This document shows, one piece after another, positions 43,519 to 52,071 of a stretch of 64,000 nt of DNA. This DNA is from Agarivorans litoreus. GTDB lineage: Bacteria > Pseudomonadota > Gammaproteobacteria > Enterobacterales > Celerinatantimonadaceae. Location: contig NZ_BLPI01000001.1 in NCBI RefSeq assembly GCF_019649015.1, positions 2,621,001-2,685,000 of the forward strand. The letters run 5' to 3'. Made by a program: the position numbers and the translations under genes. The notes beneath the pieces are model-generated. The model saw only the letters and a list, made by a program, of their open reading frames with translations. It ran no database searches and was not told the origin of the DNA. How positions within the stretch are numbered: the first letter of the stretch is position 1; the number at the start of each line of letters is the position of its first letter.

Positions 43519-43667
43519 TTAAAAATGTGAACTAACTCTGATTTAATGCGTCATATATCTGGAAACAAGTGAGGCTGCGCAAAGCCCTACAGCCTGCAGT
43601 ATTGGGGGTTAGATCTTGCGAAAAGGCTATGGTAGACTCGTTGACCGAGTAATATTTAGAGGTTGAT

Positions 43668-44516
43668 ATGGATCAAGTAAATGCATCTATGGCGTTAGTC
43701 CCGCAAGGGAGCATTGAAGCCTATATTCAATCAGTGAATCGGGCTGATATGCTCACGCCTGAGCGTGAGAAAGAGCTAGCTACTCGTCTCCATGAAGAGG
43801 GTGATTTAACAGCTGCTCGCGAACTAGTTATGTCGCACCTACGTTTTGTAGTGCATGTTGCTAAAAACTATGCAGGTTACGGCCTGCCGCAAGCCGATTT
43901 AATCCAAGAGGGCAATGTAGGCTTAATGAAAGCCGTAAAACGTTTTGACCCTAATGTGGGTGTTCGTTTGGTGTCTTTTGCTGTGCATTGGATTAAAGCG
44001 GAGATTCATGAATATGTACTGCGCAACTGGCGCATGGTAAAAATTGCTACTACCAAAGCACAGCGTAAGTTGTTCTTTAATCTTCGTAAATCTAAAAAGC
44101 GCTTAGGCTGGTTTAGTAACGATGAAGTAAATATGGTGGCTGAAAACCTAGGTGTGAGCACCAAAGACGTATTGGAAATGGAATCTCGTATGAGTGCCCA
44201 AGACCAAGCCTTTGATTTAGCATCCGATGATGATGAGCGTGAAGGCAGCTTTGCGCCGATTCAGTATTTAGAAGATAAGTCTTCTGACGTGGCCCAGTAT
44301 GTTGAAAAAGAAAATTGGGAAGTTGCCGCTGCTAATCGCTTACGTGCTGCTTTAAATACGCTAGATGAGCGTAATGCACATATTGTTCAGCGTCGTTGGT
44401 TAGATGAAGACAAGGCAACATTGCAAGAGTTAGCGGACTACTACCAAGTTTCTGCGGAGCGAATTAGGCAGTTAGAAAAAAATGCCATGAAGAAGCTCAA
44501 AGCAGCCATGGAATAA
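43668..44516 (+). CDS. rpoH: Heat-shock sigma factor RpoH (sigma32)
   Basis: 282 residues. RpoH directs RNA polymerase to heat-shock genes. Region 2 holds the core binding and -10 recognition part ([38 protein letters not shown]), the RpoH box QRKLFFNLR is intact near residue 132, and region 4 ends in a helix-turn-helix ([20 protein letters not shown]). AGAGGT lies 6 bases before ATG 43668. No sigmaE promoter could be confirmed upstream. A strong terminator follows. Confidence 0.97.
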   Translation: MDQVNASMALVPQGSIEAYIQSVNRADMLTPEREKELATRLHEEGDLTAARELVMSHLRFVVHVAKNYAGYGLPQADLIQEGNVGLMKAVKRFDPNVGVRLVSFAVHWIKAEIHEYVLRNWRMVKIATTKAQRKLFFNLRKSKKRLGWFSNDEVNMVAENLGVSTKDVLEMESRMSAQDQAFDLASDDDEREGSFAPIQYLEDKSSDVAQYVEKENWEVAAANRLRAALNTLDERNAHIVQRRWLDEDKATLQELADYYQVSAERIRQLEKNAMKKLKAAME

Positions 44517-44526
44517 AAACTTATTA

Positions 44527-44552
44527 AAAACCTCGCCCAGCGAGGTTTTTTT
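44527..44552 (+). terminator. rpoH terminator
   Basis: AAAACCTCGC-CCA-GCGAGGTTTTTTT, a perfect GC-rich stem with A/T flanks, 10 bases after the rpoH stop. Confidence 0.9.
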
Positions 44553-44614
44553 ATATTCAAATCTGCCGCTTGCCTGTGTTAAATTTGCACAAACTTTCTA
44601 AAACTTGGTCTGAC

Positions 44615-45097
44615 ATGGACGGTCCATTCGAACTTTCTAAAGTTAATTTTGTTATTGATGGTGATGGCCGAAAAACCGCTGCAATTTTACCTATAGAGCT
44701 GTATCAGCAATTGCTATCTTTACGTGAATTGGTGGTTGAAAGTAGCGCGCATACTATTTCGGCAGAGTATTCTTTTAGCGTTAAGCAGGCGGTTGCACAT
44801 GGCTACCCTACTGGTGCTAAAAATAAGCCAGGCTTTACAGTTGTTAAGGGCTCAACAGCCAATGGTGGCGGTGCTGATTCATTACGCCCCGCGGTGTTAG
44901 CATTACGAGAGCAGTTACTTGAGGATACCGTGCTGTGCCGGCAAGGCGATGGTTACGAGTTTATGCGTGATTATCAATTCTCTAGTCCCAGCTCCGCCGC
45001 TTGCTTAATCGCAGGTAACGCTCGCAGTGGTTTAGATGCTTGGCTAGATAAATGGGGGCGTAGCCTTAAAGACCGCGGCTATGGTAAAAAGCGTTAA
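44615..45097 (+). CDS. DUF4357-domain protein with antitoxin-like N-terminus
   Basis: 160 residues from ATG 44615; TTG 44570 and GTG 44576 are in frame, but the extra residues do not look conserved and no start has a strong ribosome site. The N-terminal part (VNFVIDGDGRKTAAILPIEL, YQQLLSLRELV) resembles the Phd/YefM-type antitoxin or prevent-host-death style strand-helix unit. The C-terminal part (GFTVVKGSTA, LREQLLEDTVL, YQFSSPSSAACLIAGNARSG) fits DUF4357, a domain seen near restriction systems and in some GIY-YIG proteins. No toxin or nuclease partner is adjacent. Function unknown. Confidence 0.7.
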   Translation: MDGPFELSKVNFVIDGDGRKTAAILPIELYQQLLSLRELVVESSAHTISAEYSFSVKQAVAHGYPTGAKNKPGFTVVKGSTANGGGADSLRPAVLALREQLLEDTVLCRQGDGYEFMRDYQFSSPSSAACLIAGNARSGLDAWLDKWGRSLKDRGYGKKR

Positions 45098-45119
45098 GGT
45101 TTGTGACCTAAGCAAATAG

Positions 45120-45148
45120 AAAAAAGAGCGCCAAAGCGCTCTTTTTTT
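45120..45148. terminator. Bidirectional terminator between convergent genes
   Basis: AAAAAGAGCGC-CAAA-GCGCTCTTTTT (45121-45146), a perfect 11-bp stem with A and T flanks between the DUF4357 gene and ald. Confidence 0.9.
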
Positions 45149-45153
45149 GTGAC

Positions 45154-46269
45154 TTAGACCAGCAGCTCTAAAGGCTCGACCGTTTCAATGCCTAGGGCGT
45201 CGCCCACTTCGGCACACGTTAACTTGCCATGCATTACGTTTAAGCCATTGCGCAAATGCTCATCATCCAACAAAGCTTGTTTGTAACCTTTATTGGCTAA
45301 GGTGATGATATACGGCAAGGTCGCGTTGTTGAGAGCCATGGTTGAGGTACGGGCTACGCCACCAGGCATATTGGCTACACAGTAGTGCACCACATCATCC
45401 ACAATATACATAGGATCTTGATGGGTGGTTGCCTTAGAGGTTTCAGCACAACCTCCTTGGTCGATGGCTACATCAACAATTGCGCTACCTGCTTTCATTC
45501 GCTTAACTAAGTCTTTGGTAATTAGCTTGGGCGCAGCTGCGCCAGGCAATAATACGCCACCAATCACCAAATCAGCTTCTAGTACATGTTGCTCGATGCT
45601 ACTGGCGGTGGAATAAACTGTTTTTAGTTGGCCATGATATTCAGCATCAATGTTACGTAGCACATCAATACTGCGATCGAGTATGGTGACGTCTGCACCC
45701 ATGCCCACTGCCATTTGTGCAGCGTTTCGACCCACCATACCGCCACCAATTACGGTAACCTTAGCGGGTTCTACCCCTGGTACGCCACCCAGCAATACAC
45801 CGCGACCACCTTTAGATTTTTCTAAGGCAAGTGCGCCTGCTTGAATCGCCATCCTGCCCGCTACCTCTGACATTGGCGCCAGCAAAGGAAGGCCGCCCCG
45901 AGGGCTGGTCACTGTTTCATAAGCCACACAAACTGCGCCAGATTTTATCAAATCATGAGTTTGTTCTGGGTCGGGAGCAAGGTGCAAGTAAGTGAACAAT
46001 AACTGATCTTCACGCAACATTGCGCGTTCAACGGCTTGTGGCTCTTTAACCTTCACAATCATTTCCGCTGCGGCAAATACTTCCGCGGCTGTGTTTGAAA
46101 TGTTCGCGCCGACCGCTTGGTAATCAGCATCACTAAAGCCAATACCTGCACCAGCCTGAGTTTCAACAATCACTTGATGGCCATGTTGAACTAACTCATT
46201 GACACTAGCGGGTGTCATTCCCACACGATATTCGTGATTTTTTATTTCCTTAGGTACACCAATCAGCAT
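45154..46269 (-). CDS. ald: Alanine dehydrogenase
   Basis: 371 residues. It converts L-alanine to pyruvate and ammonium with NAD, and the reverse. Family motifs are [20 protein letters not shown] at the start, substrate residues near VKVKEPQ and [10 protein letters not shown], then the NAD site [21 protein letters not shown] (170-190) and [20 protein letters not shown] near the active site. AAGGAG is about 9 bases before ATG 46269. Given the ammonium and nitrite genes in the window it may help nitrogen and carbon balance, but a link is not shown. Confidence 0.96.
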   Translation of the reverse strand: MLIGVPKEIKNHEYRVGMTPASVNELVQHGHQVIVETQAGAGIGFSDADYQAVGANISNTAAEVFAAAEMIVKVKEPQAVERAMLREDQLLFTYLHLAPDPEQTHDLIKSGAVCVAYETVTSPRGGLPLLAPMSEVAGRMAIQAGALALEKSKGGRGVLLGGVPGVEPAKVTVIGGGMVGRNAAQMAVGMGADVTILDRSIDVLRNIDAEYHGQLKTVYSTASSIEQHVLEADLVIGGVLLPGAAAPKLITKDLVKRMKAGSAIVDVAIDQGGCAETSKATTHQDPMYIVDDVVHYCVANMPGGVARTSTMALNNATLPYIITLANKGYKQALLDDEHLRNGLNVMHGKLTCAEVGDALGIETVEPLELLV

Positions 46270-46438
46270 AGCGATTAACTCCTTTTAATATATGTATATT
46301 GGTCATATATGCCGCTCTGATTATTAACATATAGTTAAATGCGCTGATAATGCAATTGTTTTTTGGTGTAACCGTCTGTGTTGTTTTTGGCTTTTCGGTA
46401 GGATATGTTGTGCCCTTGTTAAAGGATAAAACAAAGTT

Positions 46439-47044
46439 ATGGGAAAACCGCAAATCATGCAGCAAAATATTCTGAATCAGGTTTTAAACGATATTGATCA
46501 ATTTAACTTAAATGACCCTAATAAGGAGATAGATGAGTTAGGAACCGAGCATGCCAAAGAATTTTTGTATGGCAAGCGCATGTCTAATTGCTTACATGAT
46601 TTTATGTTAGCGCCTCCAGCAGAATTACAAATTGCCGCTCGCGCTCAGCATATTGGTCGTTGGTTATCATTACGAAGTGATTACCCAGAAGGCCGAGCGG
46701 GCTACTTAAAATGGCGTAGTGATTTAGGTAAAAAACACGCTGAACTGTGTGCAGAAATAATGCGTAAGCACAATTTAGACGAAACCCTCATCGATGCTAC
46801 TGCCAGTTTATTACGCAAAGAAAAGCTAAAGCGTAACCCGCTTACCCAAGCCCTTGAAGATGTTATTTGCTTAGTGTTCTTAAAGTACTACTTTGTTGAA
46901 TTTGCTAATAAACATGCTCAAGAGAAAGTGATTAGCATTGTGCAAAAAACCTGGGCAAAAATGTCTGAACAAGGCCAGCAAGCAGCACTCGCACTAGATT
47001 TGTCTGACGAAGCACTAAGCTTGGTAAAGCAGGCCTTAGCCTAG
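46439..47044 (+). CDS. DUF4202-family protein
   Basis: 201 residues. HIGRWLSLRSDYPEGRAGYL is the most conserved segment, followed by KWRSDLGKKHAELCAEIMR. The pattern of His, Arg and Asp residues recalls a metal- or nucleotide-binding alpha-helical fold of the HD type, but no confirmed activity is known. The ATG at 46439 has AAGGAT about 10 bases upstream; ATG 46457 is the alternative start. It is divergent from ald and 71 bases before glpX. Confidence 0.8.
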   Translation: MGKPQIMQQNILNQVLNDIDQFNLNDPNKEIDELGTEHAKEFLYGKRMSNCLHDFMLAPPAELQIAARAQHIGRWLSLRSDYPEGRAGYLKWRSDLGKKHAELCAEIMRKHNLDETLIDATASLLRKEKLKRNPLTQALEDVICLVFLKYYFVEFANKHAQEKVISIVQKTWAKMSEQGQQAALALDLSDEALSLVKQALA

Positions 47045-47115
47045 TTTTTCAGGCTGAATAAAACATAATCTTGTGCTAGTATTCGTCACGATTTTTAGTT
47101 GATTAGGCGTATCTG

Positions 47116-48123
47116 ATGAGAAGAGATCTGGCATTTCGTTTTTCCCGCGTGACCGAAGCCGCAGCATTAGCTGGTTACAAGTGGTTGGGCCGTGGAGATA
47201 AAAATATTGCTGATAACGCAGCTGTTGAAGCCATGCGTATTATGCTCAATGACATCGACATTGATGGCGAAGTGGTTATTGGCGAAGGCGAGATTGATGA
47301 TGCTCCGATGCTTTACATTGGCGAGCATGTTGGTACCGGTGGTGAAGGTGTAGATATTGCGGTAGACCCTATTGAAGGCACCCGTATGACCGCAATGGGT
47401 CAAAACAATGCTGTTGCCGTGCTTGCCGTAGGCGAAAAAGGCGCATTTTTACGTGCACCGGATATGTACATGGAAAAGTTGGTTGTTGGACCGGAAGCCA
47501 AAGGTTGCATCGATTTAAACCAATCGCTTGAGCACAATATTAAAATGGTTGCGTCAGTCTTGGGTAAAGAGTTGAGCGATATGACGGTGATTACCCTGGC
47601 TAAGCCTCGTCATGACAAGGTGATTGCTGAGATGCAAAAACTAGGTGTTCGTGTATTTGCTATTCCTGATGGGGATGTCGCTGCATCGATTTTATCGTGT
47701 ATGCCACTTAGTGAAGTTGACATGATGTACTGTGTGGGCGGAGCGCCAGAAGGGGTTATTTCGGCGGCGGTAATTCGCGCTTTAGGTGGCGATATGCAAG
47801 GCCGTTTAATTCCACGTCACCAAGTAAAAGAAGATACAGCAGAAAATCGCGCCATTGGTGAAGAAGAGATTCGTCGCTGTGAAGCCGAAGATATTCAAGT
47901 AAACAGCGTATTACAGTTAAATGACTTAGCCAAAAACGACAACGTGATATTTTCGGCAACGGGTATTACCAAAGGTGATTTACTGGAAGGTATTAATCGC
48001 CAAGGTAATATTGCCACCACCGAAACGCTATTGGTTCGTGGTAAAACGCGTACTATTCGCAAGATTCAATCAACCCATTACTTGGACCGTAAAAACGACA
48101 ACTTAAAGTCGATTATTTTATAG
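47116..48123 (+). CDS. glpX: Fructose-1,6-bisphosphatase class II
   Basis: 335 residues. It removes the 1-phosphate from fructose 1,6-bisphosphate in gluconeogenesis. The metal and substrate motifs are AAVEAMRIMLNDIDIDGEVV, IGEGEIDDAPMLYIGEHVG, AVDPIEGTRMTAMGQNNAVA (Mg site), PDGDVAASI, VGGAPEGVISAAVIRALGG and ATGITKGDLLEGI. It is the GlpX/SBP type of fold, unrelated to class I Fbp. It has its own strong terminator. Confidence 0.96.
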   Translation: MRRDLAFRFSRVTEAAALAGYKWLGRGDKNIADNAAVEAMRIMLNDIDIDGEVVIGEGEIDDAPMLYIGEHVGTGGEGVDIAVDPIEGTRMTAMGQNNAVAVLAVGEKGAFLRAPDMYMEKLVVGPEAKGCIDLNQSLEHNIKMVASVLGKELSDMTVITLAKPRHDKVIAEMQKLGVRVFAIPDGDVAASILSCMPLSEVDMMYCVGGAPEGVISAAVIRALGGDMQGRLIPRHQVKEDTAENRAIGEEEIRRCEAEDIQVNSVLQLNDLAKNDNVIFSATGITKGDLLEGINRQGNIATTETLLVRGKTRTIRKIQSTHYLDRKNDNLKSIIL

Positions 48124-48144
48124 TTAATATTGAGTGAATTGATT

Positions 48145-48173
48145 AAAAACCAGAGCATTGCTCTGGTTTTTTT
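48145..48173. terminator. glpX terminator
   Basis: AAAAACCAGAGC-ATT-GCTCTGGTTTTTTT, a perfect 12-bp stem with T-run. The convergent GNAT gene's stop codon lies within the T-run, so the element serves both. Confidence 0.9.
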
Positions 48174-48546
48174 ATAGCTGAAAAGTGAACTGATTGTTCA
48201 AACCAAGGTGGCGATAGAAGCCTAGAACAGCAGGATCATTACTATGGGGGAAAACCAAATAACCAAGGTCTTGTTGAGCAGCTAGCTGTAATAATTGCTG
48301 AAACATAAACAAACCTATGCCGCGGCGTTGGGTAACATCTCGCACCTGAAAGCGCTGCACTAACAACTGTTGTTTATTACAACTTACAACACAATATGCC
48401 ACCACTCGTTGATTAAATGTACAACAAAACAATTGACCGGTTTGTTGCCATTTTTGCCATTGAGAAGACTCAAGGTTGGCTGATATTTTTGATAAATCAC
48501 TGGCGCATTGTTGCCAGTTTTCAATAGCTTGAAAAGATAAACGCAT
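48172..48546 (-). CDS. GNAT acetyltransferase-like protein (PanM/PanZ type)
   Basis: 124 residues. The acetyl-CoA loop is RFQVRDVTQRRGIGLFMFQQ, and the end LGFYRHLGLNNQF is typical of GNAT folds. It resembles PanM (PanZ), the activator of PanD maturation in coenzyme A synthesis (LxVREVTRRRGVG), and in E. coli panM lies next to the ftsYEX-rpoH region, which supports this reading. Low-complexity Gln residues and a rather short length leave the assignment moderate. Confidence 0.65.
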   Translation of the reverse strand: MRLSFQAIENWQQCASDLSKISANLESSQWQKWQQTGQLFCCTFNQRVVAYCVVSCNKQQLLVQRFQVRDVTQRRGIGLFMFQQLLQLAAQQDLGYLVFPHSNDPAVLGFYRHLGLNNQFTFQL

Positions 48547-48566
48547 AAAACCTTAGACTATATGTA

Positions 48567-48989
48567 TTAAGAAACTTGAGAGAGTGGGGTATCGGTGATT
48601 TGCTCAATATCGAGACTGTGCCAGTTTTTCAAGAAATGCTGAGCATCTTGGTGAATAAGTTTAATGGCGTTTTTTAAATTTTCGTTAAGGTAGTCTCTGT
48701 CTTGATTGGCTAATTGGTTAAGGGTGTAACTTAAGTCATAAATTAGCGGACCTAAGTCAAATAGGTTATTTGGCTCAATGTTTCGCTTATGATTAGGCTG
48801 TGCCCGACGTTTTCGCCAAGTACTAAATGCAACCAAAAACAGATGCAATAATTGCTTTGATTCACGACAATCTAAACACGACTGCTGCACCCACCACGGT
48901 GCATTACCTTTCATGAAACTAACGCACTCGCCAACAACATTATTTACATAATTGTCATCAACGTAGCTAGGAACAGACTGAGGTTTCAT
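48567..48989 (-). CDS. Hypothetical protein
   Basis: 140 residues, soluble, without signal peptide or membrane helix and without a family that I recognise. Cys residues in CLDC and aromatic residues in APWWVQQS stand out, and a helical C-terminal half (LNENLKNAIKLIHQDAQHFL) might form a four-helix unit. Ribosome site weak. It lies 20 bases upstream of the GNAT gene on the same strand, so the two may be cotranscribed. Confidence 0.6.
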   Translation of the reverse strand: MKPQSVPSYVDDNYVNNVVGECVSFMKGNAPWWVQQSCLDCRESKQLLHLFLVAFSTWRKRRAQPNHKRNIEPNNLFDLGPLIYDLSYTLNQLANQDRDYLNENLKNAIKLIHQDAQHFLKNWHSLDIEQITDTPLSQVS

Positions 48990-49352
48990 AAAGTAAGTTG
49001 CTTGATTGTCGGTGGATTTAGATTACACATTTTACCCGCGCAAACCAACATTTTTCAGTGAGCTGAACAAGATATTGTTAGTCAACTTTTCTGTCAAAGT
49101 TACCGCTTCTGATTAAGTATTTGATTGTCATATAATTTGCTGTCAACCACGCGTTACAGCCGTGCTAGTAGGAAATATGATATCTGTCAACTATTGCTGT
49201 CCTGCTTATTGTGTATACCTGACATGTTTGCCAAAATGGACTGCTAATTTATTGATTTTTTTACTTTATAGTCTCATCAATTTGTTACTTGTAGAGTGAG
49301 TGATTTACTTTACATTATTTGCTGTGATTATTGCTGTTATGGATGATAAGCA
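48990..49352 (+). other. Upstream region of the minor pilin operon
   Basis: 363 bases between divergent genes, AT-rich towards the 3' end. It must contain the promoter of the fimU-pilY1 operon, but I could not fix a -10/-35 pair or a sigma54 site. No ORF is convincing. Confidence 0.4.
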
Positions 49353-49904
49353 ATGCTTGGTATTTCCAAACAAGGCTATGCTGCAAAAGGCTTTACGCTG
49401 CTTGAGCTAATGATTGCTGTGGCAATTTTGGTAATAGTGTTGGTGATTGCCGTACCTTCTTTGCAGGGCTTGATGCAAGACAATAAACAAAAGGTCACTC
49501 GTGATCTATTGGCCAATAGTTTAATTGTGGCCCAGCAGGAAGCTATTCGAAACAACCTCTCTACTTATGTTTGTCCCACAACTAATGGCACGAGTTGTGA
49601 AGCAGCCTGGGGTGCCAACAAAGGTTGGTTAGTTTATGTTGATACAAATAGAGATGGTAGTTTAGACAGTAGTCATCCAGAAAAACAGATTATTGTTGCT
49701 CACCCAAAGCCGCAATCTGCCGAGCTTAAATATAGCCCCTCTGTGGCAGGTAGTACCTTAGTGCGCTTCTTCCCAACTGGTCATGCATCAGCGGGCGAGT
49801 TGACAGTGTGTGCCCCCTCTAATGATTATGACGATCAACGTATTAGCATTACACGTATGGGGAGGGTTGAATATGCTTCGCCATCAACGACTTACTGCAA
49901 CTAA
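49353..49904 (+). CDS. fimU: Type IV minor pilin FimU/FimT (GspH family)
   Basis: 183 residues. It begins with a short leader and the PilD cleavage site KG|FTLLELMIAVAILVIVLVIA, with Glu5 and a hydrophobic helix. The rest fits the GspH/FimT minor pilin family (RDLLANSLIVAQQEAIRNN, CEAAWGANKGWLVYVD). Four to five Cys residues could form disulfides. FimU primes pilus assembly at the tip. First gene of an operon with overlapping neighbours. Confidence 0.9.
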   Translation: MLGISKQGYAAKGFTLLELMIAVAILVIVLVIAVPSLQGLMQDNKQKVTRDLLANSLIVAQQEAIRNNLSTYVCPTTNGTSCEAAWGANKGWLVYVDTNRDGSLDSSHPEKQIIVAHPKPQSAELKYSPSVAGSTLVRFFPTGHASAGELTVCAPSNDYDDQRISITRMGRVEYASPSTTYCN

Positions 49905-50391
49905 GCAACAAGGCTTTACCTTAATTGAACTGCTGATAGCAGTAGTTATTGTGGCTATTGGTTTACTTGGCCATGCGGCTTTGCAAGTGCAGTCGGTAAA
50001 TACTGCCCATCAAGCCCGTTTTGCGCAAACGGCTAACATTGCCATGCTTGATATTGTGCAGCGCTTTAGTGCCATGCCTGAGGCTACTGTTGATAACGAA
50101 TTTAATGCCGATAACTTGAGCGATGGTGCTGTTCCAACCAGTGAAAATTGTCTTGCTGCGTCTACAACCTGCACTCGAGAGCAGTTTGCTGCTTATGAAA
50201 TTAGAGACTGGTTTATTAGTCACTCGGCTTACATTCCTCAGCTTCGTTTCTCTATTCAACATGCTAATAACTTAGTGACCGTGAAAATGACTTGGGATGC
50301 CAATCTATCTGGTGCAGGTGCCTCTGATTGCTCTGCAGATACCAGTGGTGCTGGTCACCAATGTAGTGAGGTTGCAGTATGGGTAAGGTGA
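49873..50391 (+). CDS. pilV: Type IV minor pilin PilV
   Basis: 172 residues from ATG 49873, which has GGGAGG upstream and gives a normal prepilin leader (QQG|FTLIELLIAVVIVAIGLLG); the longer frame from 49810 is not supported. It overlaps the end of fimU by 32 bases. The GLLGHAALQVQSVN region is typical of PilV, and paired Cys residues lie in the C-terminal part. It forms part of the tip complex with FimU, PilW and PilX. Confidence 0.9.
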   Translation: MLRHQRLTATKQQGFTLIELLIAVVIVAIGLLGHAALQVQSVNTAHQARFAQTANIAMLDIVQRFSAMPEATVDNEFNADNLSDGAVPTSENCLAASTTCTREQFAAYEIRDWFISHSAYIPQLRFSIQHANNLVTVKMTWDANLSGAGASDCSADTSGAGHQCSEVAVWVR

Positions 50392-51152
50392 TGGGTAAAC
50401 AAGCGGGTTTTGGCTTAGTTGAGTTAATGATCGCCTTGGTATTGTCTCTGATTGTGGTGGGGGGGTTGTATGCCGCGCTAATTGGTGACCAAAAAAGTTA
50501 TGAGGCCACTCGAGCAAGCCACTTATTGGTGAGTAAAAATCGGATGAGCATTCAAACCTTGCGTCTTTATTTGCAACAAGCAGGCTTTCGAGATTATAAC
50601 CAACTTTACCAAAATACCTTATTGCCGCTGGTTTCAACCGCCGATAGTTTTGGCTTTACTTGGGATGAAGCTCAAATGGTGCAAGGTTTAAATGACCAAA
50701 CTACCTTTGCTGGCGCAAAAGCAGATACTGATGTTATTGCCTTTCGTTTTTATGGAGCCGCTGCACCAAATGCCAGTATGTATACTTGTGACGGCTCTGA
50801 GTTGGCGGCGGATACGGTAACAACCTTGGTGTTCTTTATTTCTACTAGTGACCAATTGGTTTGCCGCGACGCAAGTGGCGATACCATATTCGACGAAAGC
50901 ATAGATAATTTGCAAGTACTATACGGAAGTGTAGATGACAGTGAATTTAAGTATTACACAGCCACCGAAGTCTCGGATTGGAATGAAATCAATCGCGTTA
51001 AAGTAGGCTTATTGGTCTCTCAAGAAGTATCGATGGGTAACTTAAGCAATACCAACAGTTACCAAGTGTTAGATAAAACCGTTGCAGTAAATGATAGAAG
51101 TATCCGACAAGCTGTTAGCGAAACGGTGTTGTTATTAAATATGGGAACTTAA
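50379..51152 (+). CDS. pilW: Type IV minor pilin PilW
   Basis: 257 residues from ATG 50379 with GAGG about 7 bases upstream, overlapping pilV by 13 bases; ATG 50391 is an alternative. The prepilin site is QAG|FGLVELMIALVLSLIVV. The C-terminal part has DTDVIAFRFYGAA and RAIR-like ending SIRQAVSETVLLLN, as expected for PilW. Two Cys pairs could form disulfides. Confidence 0.88.
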   Translation: MGKVMGKQAGFGLVELMIALVLSLIVVGGLYAALIGDQKSYEATRASHLLVSKNRMSIQTLRLYLQQAGFRDYNQLYQNTLLPLVSTADSFGFTWDEAQMVQGLNDQTTFAGAKADTDVIAFRFYGAAAPNASMYTCDGSELAADTVTTLVFFISTSDQLVCRDASGDTIFDESIDNLQVLYGSVDDSEFKYYTATEVSDWNEINRVKVGLLVSQEVSMGNLSNTNSYQVLDKTVAVNDRSIRQAVSETVLLLNMGT

Positions 51153-51155
51153 TTT

Positions 51156-51671
51156 ATGCCTTTGAATAATATTAAGCAACAAGGCATGGCGCTAATCATG
51201 TCCCTGATAATGGTTGTGATTATTGCGATGATTGGTATCGCTATTGCCCAACAGGTGACGAGTGGCCGTAAAAGTTCCGCTGTGCACCAAGATCACTCGA
51301 TGAGTTTTTCTCGCGCAACTTCCGGCGTTAATGAAGCGGAGTTTGTGGTTCGCCAACAAGCCTATCATAGCGATGCACTGCTCAACCCAGATACTCCTAA
51401 CAACCTAGTGGCACCAGCCTTTAACTCTGATACCTGGTGGCAAGACGAAAACAATTGGAGCGCGGCCAACAAAATGACAGTGGTGACAGATGCGGGCGGA
51501 AATTTACTGGCTGGCTCACCTCGTTACATTATCGAAGATGGTGGTGTTGATTCCGGTTTGGTATTGGGCGTTCAAGTACCTAAACGTCGCTTTTTACGTA
51601 TTACTTCTAAAGCGGAAGGCGAAGGTGGTGCGGTAACTTATCTACAATCTTACGTAGCGTTCATGGAGTAA
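51156..51671 (+). CDS. pilX: Type IV minor pilin PilX
   Basis: 171 residues. The prepilin-like start is KQQGMALIMSLIMVVIIAMI, with Met-Ala after Gly in place of Phe-Thr and without the usual Glu5, which is typical of PilX-type minor pilins. The later GVNEAEFVVRQ and YIIEDGG stretches fit the family. It lies 3 bases after pilW. Confidence 0.85.
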   Translation: MPLNNIKQQGMALIMSLIMVVIIAMIGIAIAQQVTSGRKSSAVHQDHSMSFSRATSGVNEAEFVVRQQAYHSDALLNPDTPNNLVAPAFNSDTWWQDENNWSAANKMTVVTDAGGNLLAGSPRYIIEDGGVDSGLVLGVQVPKRRFLRITSKAEGEGGAVTYLQSYVAFME

Positions 51672-51675
51672 GGAA

Positions 51676-52071
51676 GTGAAACAAGTAAAAGGATTTACCC
51701 TGTTAGAGGTAATGATAACCGTTGCCATCGTAGCCATTCTTGCTGGTATTGCTTATCCCAGCTACCTAAGTCATGTACAAAGCACAAAACGAGAAGAAGC
51801 AAAAAGAACCTTAGTTGAAGCTGCTCAGCAAATGGAAAGCTATTATGCAATGCATTTAAGTTATGCCAGCGCAGCTACCGGAACCAGTTTAAGCATCTAC
51901 ACACCTAGCAACGAATTTAACGAAATTTATACACTGACAGCCGATAATGTTAGTTCTTCTGGTTATAAGCTTACTGCGACGCCTAAAGGCTCTCAAACTG
52001 GGGACTCTTGTGGAAGCTTGAGTCTATCCAGTACTGGTCTTAAAGAACCCACTACGGGGGGCTGTTGGTAA
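51676..52071 (+). CDS. pilE: Type IV minor pilin PilE
   Basis: 131 residues from GTG 51676, preceded by GGAG and AGGA. The prepilin site is KG|FTLLEVMITVAIVAILAGIA, followed by YPSYLSHVQSTKREEAKRTL and the C-terminal disulfide pair (CGSL and GGCW). PilE is the last minor pilin of the tip set. Its stop shares bases with the pilY1 start (TAATG). Confidence 0.88.
   Translation: MKQVKGFTLLEVMITVAIVAILAGIAYPSYLSHVQSTKREEAKRTLVEAAQQMESYYAMHLSYASAATGTSLSIYTPSNEFNEIYTLTADNVSSSGYKLTATPKGSQTGDSCGSLSLSSTGLKEPTTGGCW

Noticed and set aside
43520-43667. SigmaE-type promoter for rpoH
   Set aside because: A GAACT-like element exists near 43529, but no convincing -10 at the right distance was found.
49810-49872. 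Extended pilV start
   Set aside because: It would bury the prepilin leader; ATG 49873 has GGGAGG and gives a normal leader length.
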